64,000 bases of DNA, taken from assembly GCA_018398585.1 (NCBI GenBank), contig JAGTTD010000016.1, forward strand, positions 20,693,212-20,757,211, read 5' to 3'. This DNA comes from Simmondsia chinensis (Eukaryota > Streptophyta > Magnoliopsida > Caryophyllales > Simmondsiaceae). This document shows, piece after piece, positions 47,400 through 60,542 of this stretch; position 1 is the first letter of the stretch, and each line of letters opens with the position of its first letter. Position numbers and translations under genes: made by a program. The notes under the pieces were generated by a model. The model saw nothing but the letters and a program-made list of their open reading frames with translations, made no database searches and had not been told where the DNA came from.

Positions 47400-48700
47400 A
47401 AGGGGAGACTCTATGTAGGGAAGGATGGAGGAATGAGAGAAAAGGTCCTACAAGCACTTCATGACTCTCCAACGGGGGGTCACTCCGGATCCTTTGGCAC
47501 CTTAATGAGGGTGAAACACATGTTCTATTGGCCCAACCTAAAGAAGAGTGTCCGAGAATGGGTAGAGAAGTGTGATACTTGTCAACGCACGAAGCACAAA
47601 AATGTGGCCTACCCAGGACTCCTACAACCTCTACCCATGCCCAACCAAGCATGGGAAAGTATCAGTATGGACTTCATCGAGGGGTTGCCCAAGTCCGGGG
47701 GCAAAAATGTCATTATGGTGGTTATGGACGACTTACCAAGTATGCTCACTTCATCACCTTGACTCACCCGTACACCGCAAGCAAGGTAGCCCAACTGTTC
47801 TTGGATCAGGTCTACCGACTTCATGGGTTGCCCAAGGATATTATTTCAGACTGAGATGCATCCTTCCAGAGCCTCTTTTGGAAGGAGCTCATGCGCCTAG
47901 CTGGGGTCGAGCTGAAAATGAGTAGTGCCTATCATCCACAATCCGACGGGCAAACCGAACGGGTCAATCAGTGCCTTGAGAGTTATCTACGAGCCATAGC
48001 CCTCCATAAGCCGAAACAGCGGTCTCAATGGCTTCCTCTGGCAGAGTTTTGGTACAACACCCACTATCACTCATCGTTGAAGGGGACACCATTCCATGCT
48101 CTCTACGGTTATGAACCAAGATTCCTCGCCCTTGACGTTCCTTGTATCTCTACATCCGGGGATGTGGAGGACTTTGTCAACGAAAGGCAGAACTTAATTG
48201 GTCTATTGAAAGAGAACTTGAAAGAAGCCCAACACCGCTACAAACAAGAAGCCGACCATCGGAGGACCGAGAGAGTATTCGAAGTGGGTGACTGGGTATA
48301 TCTGAAGCTACAACCGTATCGGCAAACCTCCGTCACATTACGAAGAAACTTAAAGTTGGCCGCTCGTTACTATGGACCGTACCGAATTGAAGCCCGGGTC
48401 GGGGAAGTGGCTTACAAACTCGAACTTCCTGAAGGTTCCAAAATTCATCCAGTATTCCATGTTTCTCGATTGAAGAAGAAGGTAGGAGACAACATACGCA
48501 TCACTTCAAACCTTCCTCAAATTAACCAGAATGACGAAACCGAAGTTGCTCCACAAGCCGTTCTCAATCAACAGACCATAACCCGCAACAAAAGAAGAAT
48601 CAAGCAAGTTCAAGTCCAATGGAAAAACATGGGGGAAGACGCCGTCACTTGGGAAGATTGGACCTTCATTCGCAAACAATTTCCGAACTTCAATCCTTGA
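47400..48700 (+). pseudogene. Integrase with chromodomain-like tail, Gypsy-3
   Basis: The zinc-binding HHCC part (HSGSFGTLMRVKHMFYWPNL, CDTCQRTK) and the start of the core (SISMDFIEGLPKSGG) are in one frame. A frameshift near 47730 and a stop at about 47852 follow, then HPQSDGQTERVNQCLESYLR with the catalytic Glu. The C-terminal HPVFHVSRLKKKVG and VQVQWKNMGEDAVTWEDW form the chromodomain-like region that marks chromoviruses. Confidence 0.87.
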
Positions 48701-48728
48701 GGACAAGGATTAATTGAAGGGAAGGGAT

Positions 48729-49253
48729 TGTCACGACCCGAGGGAGTCAATGAGCTATTTTCGCTTTTGATTTTTGTAACAACTACGTAATGTAAAATGT
48801 AAAATTAGTTAAAGTATAAAATAGTTTAGAATTTTTTGAATGTGGCCGGTTGGAGGGAAGAACTAGGGAGGCAAAGGGTAAATTTAAAATTGTAATCATG
48901 TAATTACATTAATTAAGTGGGGCTATATCCTAGGGTCTAGGCTTAAGGGCAGCCGGCCCTCTCCCTCCATTTTTTGTCTATTTAAACTCATGTAATGTGT
49001 GGCTTTTGGATCATCAATCAACAACAAATAATTGAATCTTTCCCTCTCTTTCTCTTCTCTCAAACCGTCTCCCCCCGCTTTCCCTCTAACTCTAACTTCT
49101 CTTCTTCTCTAACTCTCCTCCAAGTCTCTCTCTCTTCTATTTCTTCTCTAATTCTCCTCTAATTCTCCTTCTCTTTTAAAATCTATCCAAGTCACGGACT
49201 TAGGTGTGACAAAGTGGTATCAGAGCTCGTCACCAACCTTTGGGTTTGTGACA
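48729..49253 (+). repeat. 3' LTR of Gypsy-3
   Basis: It follows the polypurine tract TTGAAGGGAAGGGAT. It carries the same 3' extension as the 5' LTR, including AAGTGGTATCAGAGC at about 49211-49225, and ends GTGACA at 49253. Confidence 0.88.
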
Positions 49254-50142
49254 CCTTTGCGAATAGACACAACCCTTCAAAAGAAGCAAAAATTAGTTCC
49301 CAATCGTCACAAAAAACCGCACACAATAACGAGCCAAAATTGCCCTGTTTATCGATACACAACCCTAGTTTTTGGGACTGGAGCATCTGTAATATTGTGT
49401 GTTGACACACACAATAATGGGAAAAATCACCTTATGTGTCGATACACAGCCCCAGTTTTTGGGACTAGAGCATTTGTAATATTATGTGTCGAGACACATC
49501 TTCTAGAAAGCGTTTGACACAGCTTCTAGAGAGCATTTTTCTAATATTTGTGGACACACACTATGTTTAAGCCAAAACATATCAGAGACAAAATAGAGAC
49601 ATTTTATTTTGAAAATAAATCGGTAAAATATATTTATATATTATCAAAATCATATTCCATATTAGTATTTGTGAGCGGAAAATGAACTAAGCATATGAGC
49701 AAGTGCTAGATACCATACAGTGCTTTAAAAAGTTAATTTATGTTTAATTCCGCACTCAAAATATTTTTTTGGTTAGTACAATGCTTTTTTTCTTTTAGTT
49801 TTGTAGGTATAGTTCTAAAAGAATTCTCATAGAGATAGCTTGATACTTTATTAATTGTTTTATTTGACATTAGGTTCATTCTTTTCCATATGCAAGGCAC
49901 CAAGTGGATTCACTCTCCACCATGCAATGCTAAAAGAATTAGCTTTCTACTAGTTTGATGCCAAAAAATTCATTAATATTAGTACAATACCTTTCTTCTC
50001 AACTAAGTACATTGCTAAAAAAATTTCATATGTCTAGGTTGTTTGTTTTTTTTTTTTTTTTTTTTATCATTCTTCCTATATTTTATTGATCCCTTATATT
50101 TGGATATTTACTTAAGTTGGCCCCTTTTTTTTTTTTTGGAAA

Positions 50143-51143
50143 GGATAATATTCATAAAGACAGCCCAAAAATATTAGTTAAAATCAAAGTGATTCCACGA
50201 ACTTTCAATTTCATCGAAGACATCCCTCGAAGTATTGATCAAAATCAATGTAACCCCCCGACTTCTAATTTCATCAAGGACATTCCCGAACTTTTGACTA
50301 AAATCTATTTGACTTCCTAACTTCAAAAATTGTATCAAAACCATCAGAAAGAATTAAAAATTTTAAATAAAATTTGGTTAAGGTATTCTTAGATTTGACA
50401 AAGCATTTTACAGGTGCCCTGAAGTTTCAAAATATTTTCACAATCACATGAATGTTGGTAAACTTTTTCCCCTTTAGGATTTCCATTAATTTAAACTAAC
50501 CCGACACTACAAAGATAATATAACAAAAAGTAAAAATTTTAATTATATTTAAAACAATCTTACATACCCCCCAAAAAAAAAAACTATTTGAAATAAATTT
50601 AAAATAGAAGTATAATTTTATCTCTTAATTTTAAAATTATATATCGATAGCTTTAGTGAGTTTTATATTTTCAAAAATTTTTAAATTATTCTATGTATTT
50701 TTAAATATTTTGAATTATTTTAAATATAAATAATAGTTAGTACTTTCTTTTCGGTTTACTTGCCATATCACCATAATTAAATGGAATCCATGAAGTTATG
50801 GAAAAAAATTTTTGAAAAAAAAACTTCAAAAGCTTAGGATACCTTAAAAATATTTTAAAATCTTAATGCTCTATAAAATATATTACCAAATGTCATAGTA
50901 CTAGAACCAAATTTTTTGTAATTTTTTCTTTAATAGTTTGGATGTCTTTGATGAAATTTAAAGTTACGAGATCAAATTGATCTTCTTTAGTAATTCGGGG
51001 GAGTGTCCTTAAACTAATTTACAAGTTGAGGGGGTTATAATGATTTTAACCAATAGTTCGAGGGGTGTGTCTGATGAAATTAAAAGTTGGAGGGTCACAT
51101 TGATTTTGGCCAATAGTTCGATGGGTCTCCATGAATATTATCC
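50143..51143. mobile_element. Mutator-like TIR element G
   Basis: The TIRs start GGATAATATTCAT and continue with (T/A)AAAATCAA(A/T)GTGA and AATTTCATC on both sides. A perfect 9-bp duplication TTTTGGAAA flanks it (50134-50142 and 51144-51152). Inner copies of the arm (TTTCATCGAAGACATCCCTC and similar) repeat two or three times. No coding region. Confidence 0.8.
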
Positions 51144-51774
51144 TTTTGGAAATTATCAATTAGATATCTCGAGATTTAATCATTGATTAAATAGGTATCC
51201 TGATTTTTTTAATATATACAATGCGGTACCCTGATGTTTGAAGTTTTTCACTTAAGTACCCTATAATGGAATTTTATGAGTTTTTGTAAAAATCGAACCA
51301 ATTTTATACAAAAGATACTAATGTGATGCATGATTGCGATAATATATATAAGTTATGTCAATATTTTGAGCACAAATTCAACCAATTATGATTAAGAGTT
51401 CACTTAATCAAATATAAACTACATATGTATTGCTGAAATCATTTGTCATATTGGCATTTTTGGTTAAAAAAAAAATATCAAATTCTGATGATTACACTTA
51501 TATATTTTCAGAATCATATTTCATTTGAGCAATTTTCAACGAAAGTCTATGAAATTTTGGAAGAATGATACCTCATAAAATTTCAAAATTTTAGGGTACC
51601 TAAGTTATAAAATTTTAAACCTCAAAATACTTTTTATATTTTGAAACATTAGGGAACCAGATGATAAATGGTCAAACTTTATGATACCTAAATAATATTT
51701 TTCCTTTCTTTAAGATACTAATTAATATTTAGAAGTACATTTAAGTTGCACACGCATGTTTTTTCTTTGTTTGA

Positions 51775-52504
<730 letters not shown>

Positions 52505-53114
52505 CTATATAATATATTCTAACCATATATTCGAATATCTCTCCAACCGAGGCAAGAGGTGACTGAATACGAAGATTGTGTAGCTCTTAGTAAAAATATC
52601 GGCAAGTTGTTGTGAAGAGGGCACATGAAGGACACGAACAAAACCCATGTGAACTCTTTTACGCAAAAAAATGAATGTCGATCTCGATGTGTTTAGTACG
52701 AACTTGCTGAATGGGATTAGTGGAGAGATAGGCTGCTGAAATGTTGTCACAGTAAACCAAGGTTGCTTTAGGAATAGTGATGCCAAGCTCACGCAGGAGA
52801 GACCACAGTCAACAACACTCCAAAACGGCAATGGCAACGGCATGATATTCTACTTCAGCACTAGAGTGAGAGACGGTGTGTTGTCGTTTGGAGGACCAGA
52901 AAACAAGACTACCACAAAAAAACTCACAGAAACCAAAGGTGAAATGACGAGTGTAAGGACAATTGGCCCAGTTGGCATCAGAATAGGCCACAAACAGATC
53001 AAGGGCACCAGGAGAGATAACAAGACCATGATCCATAGTACCTCGAACATAGCGAAGAATACTTTTGACAGCAACCCAATGAAGAAAACGAGGAGCATGC
53101 ATAAACATACACAC
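52505..53114 (-). pseudogene. RNase H, Copia-3
   Basis: The blocks SILRYVRGTMDHGLVISPG, AYSDANWANCPYTRHFTFGF and HSSAEVEYHAVA are in one frame. RKRVHMGFVRVLHVPSSQQL and ADIFTKS follow in another. The order and motifs are those of copia RNase H. Confidence 0.8.
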
Positions 53115-53241
53115 CTGTTGAACTACATAAGAGATACCAGGACGAGTAAAGGTTAGCTACTGTAATGCACTGACAACTGACCGATACAAGGTGACATCGG
53201 TTTTAGGCTCCCATTAGAAGCAAAGAGCTTGGATTTGGAAT

Positions 53242-54090
53242 CTATGGGAATGGTAACATGTCAGTCTTCTCAAGCAAATAATGAACATACTTGGACTGAG
53301 ATAAGAATAAACTATCTGGAAGGTGAGAAACAAAGATTCCAAGAAAGTAGTTGAGACGTCCCAAATCAGTCATATCAAATTCACAAGGAAGAGAGTATAG
53401 TAAAGTCTGAAGAAAGACAGTAAAAGAAGAAGTACGAACAATATTATACACATAAAGCATCAAAATAGCCATATCAGTCCCACGTCGCAGAGTGAACATG
53501 GAAGAATCAAACTTGCAACTATGAAAATCAAGGTGATGAAGAAAGGAAGCAAAACGATTGTACCAGGCACGAGGTGCTTGCTTCAGTCCATACAATGGTT
53601 TATTAAGCTTGCAAACATAATCTAGAAAATCAGAATTCACAAAACCTGGTTGTTGCTTCATATACACTTCTTCATTCAATGTGCCATTTAAAAAGGCATC
53701 TTTAACCTCAAGCTGATGAATGGGTTATTTTCGTAATGTGGTGATGGTTAAGACAGTACGTACAGTGGCGGGTTTGACAACAGGACTAAAAGTCTCATCA
53801 CAATCAATATCGTACTGTTGTGGATAACCCTGAGCGACTAAGCGTGCGTTATAGCGCTCAGTTTGACCTATGGAAGTCTGTTTGACACGAAAAACCCATT
53901 TGGAGCAAACAACATTAACAGTACTTGGCTTTGGAACAAGTGTCCAAGTGTGATTATGTTGAAGTGCATTATATTCATCGATGCATTGCATTTTTCCAAT
54001 TATCATAATTAAGTATTTGCTTGTAGGAATAAAGAATATGAGGTATAGTAGAAAGAGCAAACATAGAGCGTTTGAGAAGAGGCTTAACAA
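53242..54090 (-). pseudogene. Reverse transcriptase, Copia-3
   Basis: The N-terminal blocks (LQHNHTWTLVPKPSTVNVV, CSKWVFRVK, ETFSPVVKPATVRTVL) and the palm (EEVYMKQQPGFVNSDF, YGLKQAPRAWYNRF) are clear. The catalytic motif is LMLYVYNIV in place of LLLYVDDI, so both Asp are lost. A frame change lies near 53690-53725. Confidence 0.8.
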
Positions 54091-54115
54091 TACCAGCCCT
54101 AGACTCAGTAACCAT

Positions 54116-55621
54116 CAAATGAACTGATAGAGAAGAGGCAGGCAGCATGGGCTGTGGTGACAATGGCAGCGATTGCGGTGGAGCCGTGGGCCCTGATAAG
54201 CCAGCATCAAAGGAAGGAAACAAAGGAGGCGAGTGAGTTGCGGGAGCAGAGGGTACGGGAGGTGGAACCGGCAGGGGCAATATGCCAGAGAACGGTGATA
54301 CATCAAGTGGTGGTTTGAACAACTGCTGAAGACGATGCATAATGTGCTACGAAGCAGCCCCCAATCAGGCTAGAGGAAAATCTGTTTCATCAAAAATATG
54401 TCTCGAGATAAAAATTTTGTTATTCATAAGATTCAAACACTTGTAGCCCTTATAGTTCCACGAGTACCCCAAAAAGACACATAATGAGGACCTTGGTGCT
54501 AGTTTATACGGCATGGTAGCACTTAAGTTGGTTTAACAAGCACAACCAAAAACCCTGAGATGATCATAGGAGGCCTTTTTCTTGTAAAAATGCTGAAATG
54601 GTATTTTCTTCTTGATAGAGGTAAAGGGAAAAAGATTTATTGTATGTGTAGAGGCAAGAATAGGCTCCACCCAATGCTCTAAAGGCATACAAACTTGAAA
54701 CAACAAAGCACCTCATCATATTTCCAACAGTTTTATACATTCGTTCAGCTTTCCCATTTTGTTGGGATGTATGCGGACATGAAATTCGACTAAGAATTCC
54801 CTGTTCAGCAAACAACTTACTGAAATCTCGGATAATGTATTCGATGCCGTTAGCACTCTAAAATTATTTGACCTCCACTCCAAATTGGTTAAGCACGAGA
54901 TTTTAAAATTGATCAAATAAATCAAACACCTCAGATTTAACATGCATAGGGTAAATCCACAAGAAATGAGAATAATCATCCAAAAATAGTAAATAATAAT
55001 TATAACCATTGAAGCTAATAACAAGTGATGTCCATACATCAAAATGAACGATATCAAAAGGACAAGACATAAAGGAAATGGACTTTTGAAAAGGTAAACG
55101 ACTGCGCTTGCCTAATTGACAAGCATGACAAAGACTGGACTCGGAGGTAGAACCTGAACAGGAAATAAATTTGTGTTTGACTAATGAGGATAAGACTGGC
55201 CGCCTAGGATGACCAAGTCGACGATGCTAGAAAGACTGTATAATTTTAGAAGCAACTAATGAAACATGTGTAGAAGATGACTTAGGAACAGAGAAAAGAG
55301 GCTCCAAGCTAGCACAACGAATTATGAGGGACATCGTTCTGGCATTTTTAATGGAAAAATCACCCGAGTCAAATTCTAAAAGGCAACAATTATCTTTATA
55401 AAATTGGCGAACATATATTAAATTTGTGGAAAGACAAGGGATATAAAGGACTTATGTAAATTGAAGCAACCAACGGGTGTACTAAGAAAACCAGATCCAA
55501 CCTCTGCAATCTATAAAGAGGCACTATTGCCAACCAATATTTTATCACTGCCATGATAAGGACTAAGAAACGTTAGCAAACTAGAGTTATTAGTCATATG
55601 GGACGATGCACCACTATTCAT
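54116..55621 (-). pseudogene. Integrase and pre-integrase, Copia-3
   Basis: A proline-rich linker (54116-54340) precedes integrase, read from right to left: CHACQLGKRSRLPF and FDIVHFDVWTS at about 55060-55150, NYYLLFLDDYSHFLWIYPMH, and ISCPHTSQQNGKAERMYKTV at about 54720-54790. Several frame changes break it. The sequence ends at the junction with Gypsy-4. Confidence 0.7.
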
Positions 55622-55624
55622 TAT

Positions 55625-57974
55625 GTAGGCCCAAGAAAAGAGGCCCGAAGCCGAGACCGTGGCACCACCCATGGGTGCCCATGACACCGCCGCACCCGGA
55701 GGGTCTGGGAATTATCCTAGGACCGGAGATGGGATCCTTCCGCCACCCGCACACCCCTCGGAACTTAGGACCAACCGTATCCCACCTCGGGTCATGGATG
55801 AAGGAGATTTTAGCCGAAGCCATGGGAGCAACCGTACCTTGTCCACCCACACGCCGAGGCTCGAGATCCCGAAGTTTGAAGGTACGAACCCGAGAGCTTG
55901 GATTCATAAGTGCCTTAAATATTTTCGTTGGTACCATGTGCCCGAGCATGAATGGGTGGAATATGCCTCGAGCCATCGTCATGAGCATGGGGACATATGG
56001 TTCCATGGGCTTGAGTTTAGACACTCACACATGACATGGCCATTTTTTATGAATGAGCTATGTAAATGTTTTGGGGATCGTTCACTTCAAGACATCGTGG
56101 AAGAATTTAGTAAAATGTCTCAAAACGGGCCGGTCGAAGATTATGTCTTGAGGTTTGAAGAGTTGAAGAATTGGATGTTAATCCACCACCCGACCTTGAG
56201 CAAGGCATACTTTGTCTCGAGTTTCATTAGTGGGCTCAAGCCCACCATCCGAGCATCCGTCAAAGCATGCTGCCCTACCGACCTTACTATGGCCTTTGAG
56301 CAGGCCAAACTCCAAGAAGTTGCCATAACCAAGATCAAAAGCGCTGCCAAACTAGTCGCCCGACCCAGTTTCAGTGTCAGGCCTGTCCAAAGCAGTCGGC
56401 CAGCATCTTTGGCAGCACCCCAGGGCTCGGCCCAGTCCCAGGGGTCCGTGTCGAAGCCCAGCGGTGCCCGGTCCGGCACCAGAGCCCACGCAGGATCCAG
56501 TGCACCCAAACGAGAGCCCGGCCAATGCTATAAGTGCCACGAAAAATACTTTCCGGGGCACGTTTGCAAGAAGGCCTTACAAAGCATGGAGGGTGAAGAG
56601 GTCGAAGATGAAGCACAAGAAGAGGAAGTTACGATTGAGAAGCAAACCGAAGGGGAAGACAATGGGGCCATGGAGATTTCTCTAAATGCACTTTCAGGCC
56701 GAGTCACGCACAACACCTTGAGATTGAAGGGACAGATCAAGAAATGGGAGGTAAACATCTTGATCGATAGCGGGTCTACCAATAGTTTCCTTGATGCTAG
56801 CGTGGTTCGGGAGCTACAGCTCGAAACTGTGCCAACAGTTGTCATGACCGTGACGATGGCTAACGGGGAGAGCCTTGTTAGCTATCAAAAGTGCCCTGGC
56901 GTGAGGTGGAAAGTCCAAGGCACAACGTTCATCGATGACTTGAGGGTACTTGAACTCCGAGGCAGTGACATGGTCCTTGGGGTAGGTTGGCTTCAACGAT
57001 ATGGGCCCATGACATTTGATTTCACCAACCTCAAGTTCACTTGCTTCAAGGAGGGCAAAACAGTTCGGTTGCAAGGCACATCCGAAAGAGCTTCCTTGCA
57101 ATCCATTTCGGGTAAAGGCCTAACCAAGTTCCTTAAGAAGGCCGGACATGTGATGGGTCACGTCTTTATGGCGACCGCCGTGGAGGTTCCCAATTCCATT
57201 ACCCATCCGGAGATCGAACGCATCCTTAACCGGTACCAAGATGTTTTTGATGAACCGAGGACCCTTCCTCCTCCTCGCTCACATGACCACCGCATTCCAA
57301 CCTTACCCAATGCCAAGCCCGTAAACATAAGGCCCTACCGGTACCCACACGGGCAAAAGAACGAGATTGAAAAGCAAGTCAAGGAAAAGTTAGAGGCCTC
57401 CATAATCCAACCAAGTCGCAGCTCGTTTGCCTCCCCGGTACTTTTGGTCCGAAAGAAAGGTGGGTCTTACCGTTTTTGTGTGGACTACCGACAGTTAAAC
57501 AACATAACCGTAAAGGATAAATTTCCGATACCGGTCATTGATGATTTGCTCGATGAACTCAAGGGTTCTTCCATCTTCTCCAAGATCGATCTCCGAGCCG
57601 GCTATCATCAAATTCGAGTGTGTGAAGAAGATCAACATAAGACCGCTTTCTGGACTCACCAAGGGCATTACGAGTTCCGTGTCATGCCCCTCGGGCTCAC
57701 TAACGCCCCCGCATCTTTCCAAGCCTTGATGAATGAAGTCTTTGAGCCGTATCTACGCAAGTTCGTACTCGTATTCTTCTGCGACATCTTGGTCTACAGC
57801 CCTGGCCTCTCCGCACATCTTAGGCACTTGACCAAGGTGCTTGAGACCTTACGTATGCATCGCCTCTATGCCAAGCAAAGTAAGTGCACCTTCGGACAAG
57901 ACCGGGTTGAATGCTTGGGACACGTGATCTCAAGGGAAGGGGTTGCAACGGATGAAGGCAAGATCGAGGCATGA
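55625..57974 (+). pseudogene. Gag (partial), protease and RT in one frame, Gypsy-4
   Basis: One frame stays open for more than 770 codons. It holds the capsid (PKFEGTNPRAWIHKCLKYFR, LIHHPTLSKAYFVSSFISGL), the knuckle CYKCHEKYFPGHVC, the protease ILIDSGSTNSFLDA, and RT with FASPVLLVRKKGGSYRFCVD, FSKIDLRAGYHQI and MPLGLTNAPASFQ. The catalytic site is VFFCDILVYS, Cys for the first Asp. It ends by a one-base deletion near 57970. Confidence 0.88.
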
Positions 57975-57995
57975 AGAAGTGGCCGAGACCGAAGA

Positions 57996-58757
57996 ATGTC
58001 AAGAGCCTCCGTGGGTTCTTGGGGCTCACCGGGGTACTATCGGAAATTCATTCGTAGGTATGGTACCTTGAGCAAGCCATTGACCAACCTCCTCAAGAAG
58101 GGGGAATTTCATTGGAATGAAGAAGCCGAGCGAGCATTCGAGGCCTTGAAAGAGGCCATGACGACCGCCCCAGTCCTTGCACTTCCCGACTTCTCCAAGC
58201 CCTTTGTCCTTGAGTTCGATGCTTGCGGAATAGGAATAGGTGCGATCCTATCACAAGAAGGCCGACCCCTTGCCTACCTCAGCAAGGCCCTTAGCCCACG
58301 TCATCTTGGGCTCTCGGTCTACGAGAAGGAGCTTCTTGCAGTACTTATGGCCGTTGAAAAATGGAGACATTATTTGATGGACCTTCACTTCATCATCAAG
58401 ACCGACCACGCAAGCATCCGCCACCTATTTGAGCAAAGAGTTACCACGCAGTTACAGCTCAAGGGGATGTCAAAAATGATGGGCCTACACTATAGCATCC
58501 TTTACCACAAGGGAGCCGAAAACCGAGCCGCCGATGCACTTTCAAGACGTGATGAAGATAAAGCTACCACCACCTATGCCCTCATGACCACTTCGGTCCC
58601 CCTTTGGATGCAAGAGCTCGCCCAAAGCTATGAGAACGAGGCCCATGCCACCGAGCTAATAGAGCAACTTGTCCTTGACCCGACAAGCAACAAGCCTTAT
58701 TCTTTTGGAGGGGGCCTTCTTCGATACAAGGGAAGACTTTATGTGGGAAAGGATTGA
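57996..58757 (+). pseudogene. RNase H, Gypsy-4
   Basis: After the frameshift the frame reads GYYRKFIRRYGTLSKPLTNL, then PFVLEFDACGIGIGAILSQE and FIIKTDHASIRHLFEQR. It ends at a stop just after YKGRLYVGKD, where Gypsy-3 has a Gly. Confidence 0.85.
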
Positions 58758-60028
58758 GGAATGAGAGACAAGGTCCTACAAGCGCTTCATGAATCTCCAA
58801 TGGGGGTCACTCCGGATCCTTTGGCACCTTAATGAGGGTCAAACGCATGTTCTATTGGCCCAACCTCAAAAAGAGTGTCCGAGAATGGGTGTAGAAATGT
58901 GATACTTGCCAACGCATCAAGCACAAGACTGTGGCCTACCCGGGACTCCTACAACGTCTACCTGTGCCCAATCAGGCATGGGAAAGCATCAGTATGGACT
59001 TCATCGAGGGGTTGCCCAAGTCCGGAGGTAAAGATGTCATTATGGTGATCGTGGACAGATTTACCAAGTATGCTCACTTCATCGCCTTGACTCACCCATA
59101 TACCGCAAGCAAGGTAGCCCAATTGTTCTTGGACCAGGTCTACCGACTTCATGGGTTGCCCAAGGATATCATTTCAGATTGGGATGCATCCTTCCAAAGC
59201 CTCTTTTGGAAGGAACGCATGCGCCTAGCCGGGATCGAGTTGAAAATGAGCAGTGCCTTCCATCCGCAATCTGACGGGCAAACTGAGCAGGTCAATCAGT
59301 GTCTTGAGAGCTACCTCCGAGCTATGGCTCTCCACAAGCCGAAACAGTGGTCCTAATGGCTTCCCTTGGCCTAATTTTGGTACAACACTCACTATCACTC
59401 TTCATTGAAAGGGACGCCATTCCTTGCTCTCTACGGTTATGAACCGAGGGTCCTTGCCCTTGACATCCCATGCATTTCCACATTCGGGGATGTGGAAGAC
59501 TTCACCAACGAAAGGCAGAACTTGATCAGTTTGCTAAAAGAGAACTTGAAGGAGGCACAACAACGCTATAAACAGCAAGCTGATCAACGAAGAACCGAGA
59601 GAACTTTTGAAGTGGTGATTGGGTTTATCTGAAGCTGCAACCCTACAAGCAAACCTCCGTTGCCCTTCGAAGAAACTTGAAGCTAGCCGCCCGCTACGAT
59701 GGGCCCTACCGAATTGTAGCCCGAATTGGAGAAGTGGCTTACAAGCTCGAGCTTACCGAAGGTTCCAAAATCCATCCAGTATTTCCATGTCTCCAGGTTG
59801 AAGAAGAAGGTAGGAGAGAACGTGCACATCACTTCGGATCTTCCTCAAATCGATGAAAACGACGAAACCGAAGTCACTCCTCAAGCCGTCCTCAACCAAC
59901 GGACCATAACCCGCAACAAGCAAAGAATCAAGCAAGTACAAGTCCAATGGAAGAACATGGGAGAAGACGCCATCACTTGGGAAGATTGGACCTTCATTCG
60001 CAAACAATTTCCGAGCTTCAATCCTTGA
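58758..60028 (+). pseudogene. Integrase with chromodomain-like tail, Gypsy-4
   Basis: A one-base loss near 58800 and a stop in REWV-KCDTCQ break the zinc-binding part. The core is open at 58931-59356 (SISMDFIEGLPKSGGKDVIM, HPQSDGQTEQVNQCLESYLR) and ends at a nonsense codon (CAA to TAA). Further frame changes lie near 59620 and 59785. The end QWKNMGEDAITWEDW is the chromodomain-like region. Confidence 0.83.
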
Positions 60029-60058
60029 GGACAAGGATTAATTGAAGGGAAGGGGATT

Positions 60059-60542
60059 GTCACGAGCCAAGGAACCGAGTAGCTATTTTTCGCTTTATTT
60101 TTGTATCGGTTATGTAATGTAAAAATTGTAAAACTAATTAGTGTAAATTTGAATTTGAAGTTTGTACTTAGGGGGCCGGTTGGGTAGACAAAGGGGAGGC
60201 AAAGGAGATTACTTGTGTTGTAATGTTGTATTTAGCATTAATTAAAATGTGGGCTAGTAGTAGGGGTCTAGGGGCTAGGGTGGCCGGTTGGTCTTCCCTC
60301 CAAAAGTCTATTTAAGCACTTGCAATCCTTGTATTTGGAACATCAAGAAATCAAACTACAATTTGAATTTTCCCTCTCTCTCCTTCTCTTGCTCTACCGT
60401 CTCCCTCTCCCTCTCTAACTTCTAACTCCTTCTCTTCCTCTAGCTCTCTTCTTAATTCTCTACTTCTTTCTCTCTCTCTCTCTCTCTCTCCCGTTCCTTC
60501 TTTTCCAAAAATTATCCTAGTCACGGACTTAGGTTCGTGACA
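60059..60542 (+). repeat. 3' LTR of Gypsy-4
   Basis: It starts TGTCACGAGCC after the purine-rich TTGAAGGGAAGGGGAT and ends TTAGGTTCGTGACA. Its end corresponds to position 43943 in Gypsy-3, which supports the idea that the longer LTR of Gypsy-3 is derived. Confidence 0.8.

Larger units (their letters stand above)
43459..49253 (+). mobile_element. Ty3/gypsy chromovirus, full length but dead (Gypsy-3)
   Basis: LTRs 43459-43985 and 48729-49253 both run from TGTCACGACCC to GGGTTTGTGACA and are about 96% alike by eye. The duplication CCTTT is perfect (43454-43458 and 49254-49258). Between them lie gag, protease, RT, RNase H, integrase and a chromodomain-like C-terminus in chromovirus order. Several frameshifts and nonsense codons are present. 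Its closest relative in the window is the truncated copy at 55622-60542. Confidence 0.92.
42799..50076. mobile_element. Long-TIR Mutator-like element F, interrupted by a gypsy element
   Basis: About 430-450 bp at 42799-43250 is the inverted copy of about 49640-50076. Both ends read GGAAGAATGATAAAAAA inward, and shared inner words include CATATGAGCAAGTG and CAAAATCATATTCCA. A perfect 10-bp repeat TATATTTTAT lies outside each end (42789-42798 and 50077-50086). With the gypsy insertion removed, the element is about 1.5 kb and noncoding. Confidence 0.8.
52505..55621 (-). mobile_element. 5'-truncated Ty1/copia element (Copia-3)
   Basis: On the minus strand integrase, RT and RNase H follow in copia order. 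Gag, protease and the 5' LTR are absent, because the sequence changes at about 55622 into the gag of a plus-oriented gypsy element. All domains carry frameshifts or lost catalytic residues. Confidence 0.8.
55622..60542 (+). mobile_element. 5'-truncated Ty3/gypsy chromovirus (Gypsy-4)
   Basis: It starts abruptly inside gag (AQEKRPEAETVAPPMG) and runs through protease, RT, RNase H, integrase and chromodomain-like tail to a single LTR at 60059-60542. The coding part is clearly of the same family as Gypsy-3, but the LTR is diverged and lacks the primer-site extension. The 5' LTR and about the first 80 gag codons are missing. Confidence 0.88.

Noticed and set aside
51190..51700. A further TIR element in intron 3
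   Set aside because: Words such as TAGGTATC and GGTACCCT recur in inverted order, but the borders and a target duplication could not be fixed.
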